A stretch of 24,714 bases of DNA from Priapulus caudatus (taxonomy: Eukaryota; Priapulida; Priapulimorpha; Priapulimorphida; Priapulidae): contig NW_014577518.1 in NCBI RefSeq assembly GCF_000485595.1, forward strand, positions 143,548 to 168,261. The letters run 5' to 3'. This document shows positions 1 through 9,100 of the stretch, one piece after another. The notes below the pieces were generated by a model. That model was not told where the DNA came from. It worked only from the letters and a program-made list of their open reading frames with translations, and made no database searches. A program made the position numbers and the translations under genes. Position 1 is the first letter of the stretch. Every line of letters begins with the position of its first letter.

Positions 1-98
1 TTGGACACATGCTATGAGCATGACAAATAGCATGCCCATATAAGCAAACGGGGTTTTGTTTGTAATTTGATCTGGTAATGCAATTGCTCTATTTGCAG

Positions 99-181
99 TG
101 ACAAGAATAGTAGGAGGGCTAGGGATCTTTACCTACTGAAGGAATTAAAGTCCCTAATTAAGGACAACATAACAAATTCGG
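99..181 (+). CDS. RAB3GAP2: RAB3GAP2 exon 1 of window
   Basis: The acceptor is TTTGCAG ending at 98 and the donor is GTATGT at 182. The exon opens with the last base of a split codon, then reads [20 protein letters not shown] and on, and ends with one base of the next codon. It is basic and helical. No exon was seen in 1-98, so the upstream exon is outside the window. Confidence 0.75.
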
Positions 182-3100
182 GTATGTTTTTAACCGCTTT
201 TGTGTTAGTGCTAAAAACTTCACATTTTAGTTCACATTTGTAATAGATTACAAACCACGTAGCTCGCAATCAGAAAAACGGCTTGTTCTGTTGTTGTTCT
301 ATTGTTATTGGTCTCTTGTTCTTTCATCCTATGAAGGTGTCTTTCCTGTCAGGTGTTTGTTTACCTCGTTTGCGCAATGTTCTTACTACTGCACTATGTC
401 TGCATCTGTGCCGGCGATTCGCTCCTCTTCAGATGACCTTCAGCGGGACATCGTGACAAAGTTGTCGGTGATTCGTACGGCTGGCATCCGGCAGCAGGGT
501 CTTGAACGAGTGTTGACAGTGCGCTACATGGACCACGACTCCCTGGATGACATCCTCAGCAGCATGCTGAGGCAGCTCGATTCACACGGTGATTTGCGTT
601 TGTTTGGTTATTTAATCTTTCACTTCTTCCATCTTACTTACTTCTCTACTTCTTCTTTACATCTTTTTGAGCATTACCAAAAAATAACGTGTAGTTTTCT
701 TGGGCGACCTGTTACACATTATTATTGTATGAATGTCTCAACAATGATGAAGGTCTTGTATGATTTCCTCCAGACCAGTTGATCTGTTAAATCGATGTAA
801 TACATAATATCAGGAGTGACTCGTATCAAATTTTTCTTTATTTACTGCTGGTAATATCCTGCCGAGTGCATGTTTTTCACGGCTGTGTCACAGAGATTGC
901 TGCTGGAGCCGTGGAGGAGAAGATTCTGCACCACTACTGCCATCTGCACCAGCAGCTGCTGCGCACATACAGGCTACTGTGTCTGCTGAGCGAGGGCGCC
1001 ACAGTACACACACAGGACAGCCCTAACAACACTTCTGAGGTATGTTTCACATGGCCGTGCACTGATCTATCGCAGTTTAAAAAAAACTTTAATATTCATT
1101 ACAATTCACATTGACATTTATATTGTTTTGACTGACGATATTTGTGATATCTGTAAACATGTAATACGTTCACCCCATCTTTAATATTTATTAGTATTAC
1201 AGCTGTTTTCTTCTGCTATTTAATTTATTGGCTAGATAAACAAATGGGTATATTCTATTGCAGAAGTGTTATTTTTCTCAACGTTGGTCATCATCGTAAC
1301 TTGACTGTGCCTATTTTTGGAATATCTAGTTTTAACTGTGATTTCCTTTCATCGTTTTGCAAGTCGCTCTCGGCCCTACTGAACGCGCCAGTATCAGAAG
1401 TTGAGGAGGCCATGTCGGCGCTGAGTGGTTACAGGGCGACACGTACTGGTGTGAGGGTGAGCTTCATGGACAAATCCAGCATGAACGTCACGCAGTTCTT
1501 GAAGTGTTTTCATGGCAATCCTAGTAGCCATGACAACGTCAACATGGAGATACTCCCGATTATGTTGAATAAGGAGGTCTCAGTCGAAGGACAACTTGAG
1601 CTTGGTATGATATTATATTGATCATATAGGCAATTTTAAATTTTCTGATTAATTGAGGCATTTCGCTCCAATTTTGTGATAGTATGTAAAACAATTAGGC
1701 AGTCCAATGTGAAATTTTATCCTACTACAATGCTATTGGATAACATGGGACTATTTTATCAACTTCACTTACCGAAACATTTCAGTGGCTTATGATCATG
1801 TATTCATGGTGAACACATTGACTTGGATTATTCAAATCACCTGTTAACTCTATAAAAACGTCAAGCTAGAATTGTGCGAATTTTGTTAAAGGAATAGAAT
1901 CCCAAAGGTTCTTACACGAAATGCTTGCACTAATTTTCCAGGTGCTTTTCTGTATGAGCAAGCCTTGGCTGGGAAATGTTCAGTCATCAGCCTTCAGGAA
2001 GCCTTGCAGAAAAGCGGCATTCAACCAGAAAACCTCTTTGTATGCATAATCTTAAATCATGCAGTGACACAAAGTGGCAACTCGTTTCGTAGATATCCTA
2101 CATGCGGGACTAGTTGCAGTATTAAAACAGGAAATTTCTCAGTGTGCTGGAGATGTGCGATAAAGCGATCGAATAACGGGAAAAACGCTAATAGAATTGA
2201 TACTATGAGCCCCTTAGCCTTAAGCATATGCCAAATATGCGTTTGTTTTAATCGATTGATATTAGTGCACTGTACTAAGTATTGCTATCGTTATTGTGGA
2301 CATATGTTGCAATGGGAATGCTGTTTTTTATGTTGCATATATAACTGATGACCTAATCGCCTTGTTTTAGACACTCCTAGTGAACTACTGGCTTTCAAAG
2401 GAAGACTGGAACTTTACAGCAACTGAGTACCTGTACGCAATCTTGAAGCATCTGTGCTCAATGCAAGGTAAGTAGAATGCTAACAATGAGCTCACAAGCC
2501 TCTTATGGATGCTATTTCGCACAACTCCCCCAATATAATTTCACGTGCAATAAACAAGAAACCAGGAAACAGAACGTGAAGAACAGAACCAGAACCAGAA
2601 ATACAACCAGAAACGTGAATAATAGGAAAGGAGAGTGACGACGTTGGGATTGATTTGTAGGGCAAGAGGATGCAGGTGGTTTTTCTGACTGGTGGCGCAT
2701 CATGAGGACAGCCTGCAGCAGGACAACAAACATAGCGAGTGCTCTTCCGGCGGCTCTGGTTGGCAGGAGTGTGTCTAATCTCGTCGAAGGAGCATTAACA
2801 AAGGTTTGTAATGGATGTAACGTCAATTCCCTTTCAAGTTGTAGAAAGTGTCACCCTATGACCTCGCGGCATTGCGAATCACGCGGGTGAGTAACTCTGA
2901 ACTCAATTGTCTAATTCGTTCGATTATAACTCGAATTTTCACACTTCTTTCATCGGTTTCACTCAGTTCATCATCATAAAAATCACATATCAGTGCACGT
3001 ATGCGCGTTCACTAGTTTTTTCAAATGCTTGCCACTTGCCACTATTACTTGCAGCCATTCAATAGCATCCCGCCACCTGGTGAGCAGCCGAAGAGTGACA

Positions 3101-6100
3101 GCGAGTGGCTGGACGTGTCTTCGGATAACGAGTTGTGGAGCCTGTTGCTACGGCAACTGCACAATCTGCTGTTCCTCTGCACAGTGTTTCGGAGCAAGCC
3201 ACATCTGGAAGAGAGAGCGGAGCCTGTTAGCCTACCAGAGATCCTGTTGTCTGTTGATGGGGTGCTACATAGTGGTAGAGGTGTGTGTTATAAGAGCTTA
3301 GTATGTGCCGGGCCTGCGACCAAGAGCCACTCGTCATGCCTAATGCCAGTTAGTATCCTGGAGGGCCAGTAATAACCAATAGAGTGCAACTGTGTGCAAC
3401 TCGATTAATTAACAGTAAATAATTAACAAATGAAGAATTCTAACTGAAAAAAAACTTTATCGAATGTCTCTATTTGTGAATTTTGCATACTGAAGAGATA
3501 ACTACGTGCATTTGACGGCCTAGCCTCGCATCACAGCAGTGAGCTGAATTTGGCGTTTTTGCTGTTTATGCGAAGGTGCAATAACGGAGCTGGTGGCTAA
3601 GTGGGTAGCAAAGGTCGGTGCTACGGCTAAGGCTGTCAGTGTTGCATTGAGAGGGAGCATGGACGCAAGTCTGAGTGAATCACAGGTCGAAACGAGACAG
3701 GACTCGATGTCGATGGATCAAGATGCAGCCGAGCAACAGACGGACGAAACACTAACTAACCAGGAGGACAGCATATCAGGTATTTGTGTATCTCTCCCTA
3801 ATTAATAGGTATAATATAGGTGTATTACAGCAATGTCAGAGTTTATGATTAGTTCACGTGTGCACGTACGCACTTTGTTTTGTCCTCAACTGCCAGATGG
3901 GTACGAGGAACAATATTTTGCTATTTCTCGTGTTTTAGCATTATTGGGTAGAACGATGCTGAGGTTCCCACACAGTCTTGCTCATGACATGGTGTTGGCA
4001 AACTGCTGCTGGGAGTATGTCGTACAGTGGAACAAGGACCTAGAGGTGATCAAATTGCACTCTTTTACAAATTTGCTGAACCACATAAATAGAGCAGAAC
4101 ATATGTGGTAAACGTTTAATGCACTGTCACTAAGTGGATGATGTGTCGGAGATGTTTTTATGTTTAACAAAAAACCCACTGAAGTCAGTTAGGCTTTTTG
4201 GTGTTTTTTTACACGTTAACAAATATGAATTACCTTAACAAAATCTGAATGCATTACTATGGCGAATAGGTTCGTTTTTTGCCCTTTGCCAACGAACGTG
4301 TACAAACGTAAAACGTAAAACGTACGTTTCAAACGTGTACATTTTACGTTTTCAAACCCACCAGTTGTACCTGTGTCACGTCTGTGTAGATATCTTATAG
4401 GAGCTATTTATGAATATCTCATTGCAGGCAGTTGTCTATGTAATGCAGGCAATTGAGCATCTAAAGTTGGTACGAAATGGCATCTTGCAGCATGGTGAGT
4501 TGAATAACTCCTAGATTCAAATACCACCTTGGCGATCCATTCAGGCACAACCTCACTTGACATATCGACTCATCTTTACCCATCCTTGGTTAACCATTCC
4601 CTCCCTATTATAACTCGCCTTCACACCACCCATCTTTCCTTTCCAGCCCCTCAGCAGTCACGTTTCTAGCTAACCATCCCTCCTAAACACTCATCTTCCT
4701 GTAATACCCACATTCATTAACCATCTCTGTTCTCTCCAACCATTCTTTCCCCATCTAATTAAACTAAATGGCATTAACTATGTTTTTTGTATTTTCAATA
4801 TAGCCTATAAGCCATATTTTATGGGCTCTCAATGTCGTGGGGGTGTGGTCAGCTATACTTTCTATACACTCCACAGTGCCTGAATTACAGCCCAAGATAA
4901 GATTGAGGCAGTATTGGTGTCATCGTATTCACATCACATACTGTTATGGAACTATCGAATCAAAAGGCTTCTCAGTTAATTCTTTTGTTTCTTTCGTTAG
5001 GTGTCGGCGCGATGGTATGGCACACGTTTTTCCAAGAGAAGTTCAAAGCTGCTGCATATCTCATTGACAAGGTCAGTGAGTACCAAAAGCATTAGCTAAG
5101 CCTAGTTTTTCATACACAGTGCACTGGTAAATACTCCAAATACACAATAAGCAACCCAATGAACTGGTAAATAATTCGTTAACAATAGAATATTTCGGTT
5201 ATGAGCATAATAGACGAAGTCAGGTTCAGCTCTGTCTGTATCTATTCTGATTTGCACAAGCTGTACAAGTGGAGTCACATCGAGTATTTTGCATCATTTA
5301 TTTTGCCGTGCCTTAGCAGTCACTATTTCTAGGTTGTAATTTAGGGTAAGTTGTCGCTCAGATGGTTTAATGTAAATTTATTCATAGCACTGATATCCTT
5401 TTTAATTACTAATTGCTTCATCTCGATTTAGGTGGGGAAGGCTCCAAAAGATCGGCTATGCAGAAAGGTATGTGCATGCCGGTTTAAACACGAGCAGTTG
5501 TTGTAACGCTCACGAATTATTCTTTGTGTACAGGGCGTGGGAATGTTATCACTGCTGTAATTGCATGCTGAGTTAGGTGAGGAAGTGTGCAAGAAGTGAT
5601 ACACATCATTCCCGTTGTTTTGTTATATTATACGAGCATTTTGAAAGTACATAGCATGAACGAGAGAGATCACATGTGGTAATTATGATTGTCTGTACCT
5701 TTAGGAGCTTGGTATCAGCGACCATAGAAGTTTAAGAGATGTGATTGGCCAATGTTGTGTCTTACTGGACATCATAAGAGAGGTAAGAACTTTTCCTGTG
5801 CTATCATGATTGGTAATTTATGTACAATCCAATCTCCACTCAAGGCGTGTGCATTATACTTTTGAATGTCTAGATTGTGTGACAAAGCTGTATGTAATGG
5901 GCACATGTATGTTCATGTATGGACATTTCTGTGTGGTTGTGGTCGTCTCAAGTGCTTATTGCTCTATCAATCATTTCAGTTGTGTGCAATGTCTATCTTC
6001 TTTTTAGTAGTTTTTTTTTCTGGTTGTATGTACACACCACTGTATTTGTGCTGTGCTACGTTCCACCATCAAGAGTCATCACTCATTGTGCACATGGTAT

Positions 6101-9100
6101 TCGGTGCGATCAGACAATGATACCTTGATTATGTCAACATACTTGTGCCACTGTCCCATGTTACACTTCCAGAGTCAAGCAGTAAAGGACAACTATGCCG
6201 AACCAGAGGTGACCGTTTTCTTGTTTCACTTCATTCTCCATTAGCATGTGACAGTTGTTGATTGCTACTTTCATCTAAAGTTAATCTGAAATTTGATACT
6301 TAGCAGTAGAGAACATTTTGAGAAAGTGTTAATGTGCTTCATGTTTCACAAAATTTAAGCTCTCAATCTGCAAAATTGGGTTCATGAACTGACACAAGGT
6401 TGCACTCTCTAAAAATTTATGATTTTTGAAAACTTATTATCTATGTTATAATGTTCTAACGATCTGGATTATTTTGATTACAACAGTCTTGCTAATATCT
6501 AGCAGGTATCTCTGCATGTGTGTCATCTATTATGTCTAATGTGACCTAATTAACCTAAGATGTGCCGCAGAATATTTTTGCCTGTACCAATGTAAAGTTA
6601 TCATTAACGTTCTTAGAAATTACTTGACTTATATAAGTATTTATATTTATATTTAGTATTGATTGTGTTCCTAGAACGTTTAAATTATTTTGACTGATAG
6701 CCAATCAGTAAATCAGAAAATTCAGCAAGTGTAACAATGTTTCTGCCAAGAGTGTGTCATTCGTTTGCTGCCAGCCAGTACACACGGTAGAAGCCTCTCA
6801 CTAGACACAGTGATTAATAATGCAAATTTAATATTATATCATTATTAACTCGGAATGGCAATACCGTAGATCAACCGAAAATGTTAGAGACCATTGCCAT
6901 ATAATATTAGCTAATTCATTAAAGATTCAAACACTGTATTTTCATCATAATACGTCGTTTCTGAATTAAACCTGCATCGCGAGCAGTGATTGATGTCTTG
7001 ACTGCTACCGTTCCAGACTGACGTCGATATGGAAGAGATTCCTGTCTACGGCGTCGTCGAAGATGCGTGGATGGACTGCCAGGGTCCGACGCCGCTCGTC
7101 GAGCTAGCTATCGATCAGCGTCCCACCAACTACGACCTCGTGTCTCACCACCATCAACTCGCGACGGTGCTACACGCCATACTTGTCTACGAACTGAAGT
7201 CTGTCAGACCCCTGTCGTTGTACGACTCAAAGGTATACACGTGCTGTGACTAGCAAGGGAGCAATTGAGATCAGAGAGTCAAAGGATTTAGTATTGAGTT
7301 TCAATTGCGTGTTTGATACTAAGTCGTTATGCAGTATTTCAGGAGGAAAAGGGAAACGTGCATTATGAACAGAAAGTTAATAAGCCTCACGTAATTAGCT
7401 TCGTAAATCTGCACAAATATATGAAGCCAGTGTGAACGGTGGATATGTGTAGCTTCGCAATTGATACCATGTTTGTAATGAACTAGCTACGGATATAGTC
7501 GTTGTGCTTTTTCCTAGTTTAGTCACTCATATATTAAGAGAGCAAGTTTTGTACTGCAGGGAAAGAATGCATTGTTTACTGATCTGCACACACATCCAGT
7601 AATGCCATACCCAGAAGTTGATGCTACCGTTACTGATCAACGACTGCAGGTATATAAAAAAACGAACAGAGACGGCAAATTGTAACTGCCCCGTCAGTAG
7701 AATGCACGTACAGAAACCTCTAGTGTATCTAGTGCTAATACCAGGGTGAAAGTAGGAGTACTGATTATGCTACGTTATACAATCACATGCGATTACGTGA
7801 TCATTTCGTGATTTACCACCTGTCACATACCCTCCCATAATCAATTCTTTCAGTCATTCATTTATCCATCGCTGACAGCCAGTTGACCGAAATATGTGCG
7901 TTGTACGGCAGGTTATAAATTTTTGATTCGGCGGTTTTATTTTGACTCTAACTTGGTATTGTTGTGTAGTTTTTAAGCAAGCTGATCTCAGCAGCAGTTC
8001 GAGCACTCCCCACTAAAGCTCCTCAAGATGGCGCCACCGTAAGCGTTCCTGCAGCATACGACATGATGGATGTGGATACCGGGGTGACACAGAGCAAAGG
8101 TAAATCGTTACACTCTACTACACACGGCATGTCTCGTGATAACGCATGCGTGCCGCGATAGAAGAGTTTAATGTATCCTTTTTTTAGTCAGTAACCCTTT
8201 ATACAGTAAAACTTGCATAAGTCGATACTTTTGGGGCCAGCATATTTGTGCCGACTTACGAAAATGATGACATACGCGTAAGTCGTCATTTTGTCGACTT
8301 ATATATGTAAGGCTCCCCTCCCAGGCACCCGTCACCCCTACGCAATCATAAACATGCTCCACATACGACGTCAGTTCGCGCCACATACATTTAAGACATG
8401 AAACAATCGGGTCCGTACATGAATCGACACCGCTGCTGGCCATAACGTACGTACATCGTACGCACTAGCGGTAAGCGCGGCACACGCTGGATATCTGTAA
8501 CACCCACTGTTCATTACACGTTTGGACATTGCAAGACATTTGTGGTGCACGTCTGCCTAATTTTCTTGGAATACTTGCTGAAAAAATATGGTAATTCCGC
8601 GAGGCCGTGCTCAGAAACGAACTAGTTAGTATAGCAGAATTTTCAGGGAGTCACATGGACTCCTGCATAAGTCAAATCAGGGAGTCCCACAGTAAATCAG
8701 GGAGTATTTGACTCCGGACTCGCGTTAATTTCGCACCCTGCATTGGGCTGCATACACTGGAGAATCTGGGGGATGTGCGAGCTGAAAAATGCGAGCTGCG
8801 AGCTGAAAAAAGAACAATGTGTCCAAGCGAACAATGCGAATGAAACAGTCAGTGCACACAGCAACAGCTCATGTAAACTCAGTTGCACGATCTACAGGCG
8901 ATCGTCGGTGTGCCGTGTGCGAAGCGCATATCTGCGACAGCCAGCTCGCAAATCCCCTAGACTGTACACTGCGCCATCGGTGCACTTATACATAATGACG
9001 GCTTATAAATGACGACTTAGGCGGGGCTATTCCAATGAATTTGCTCTGAGAGAAAATCAGGACTTTGACTTCCATGACGACTTATGCGAATTGACGAGTT

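Noticed and set aside
4270-4350. Cluster of AACGTGTAC / AAACGTAAAACGT words
   Set aside because: Short local repetition without definable ends; not enough to call an element.
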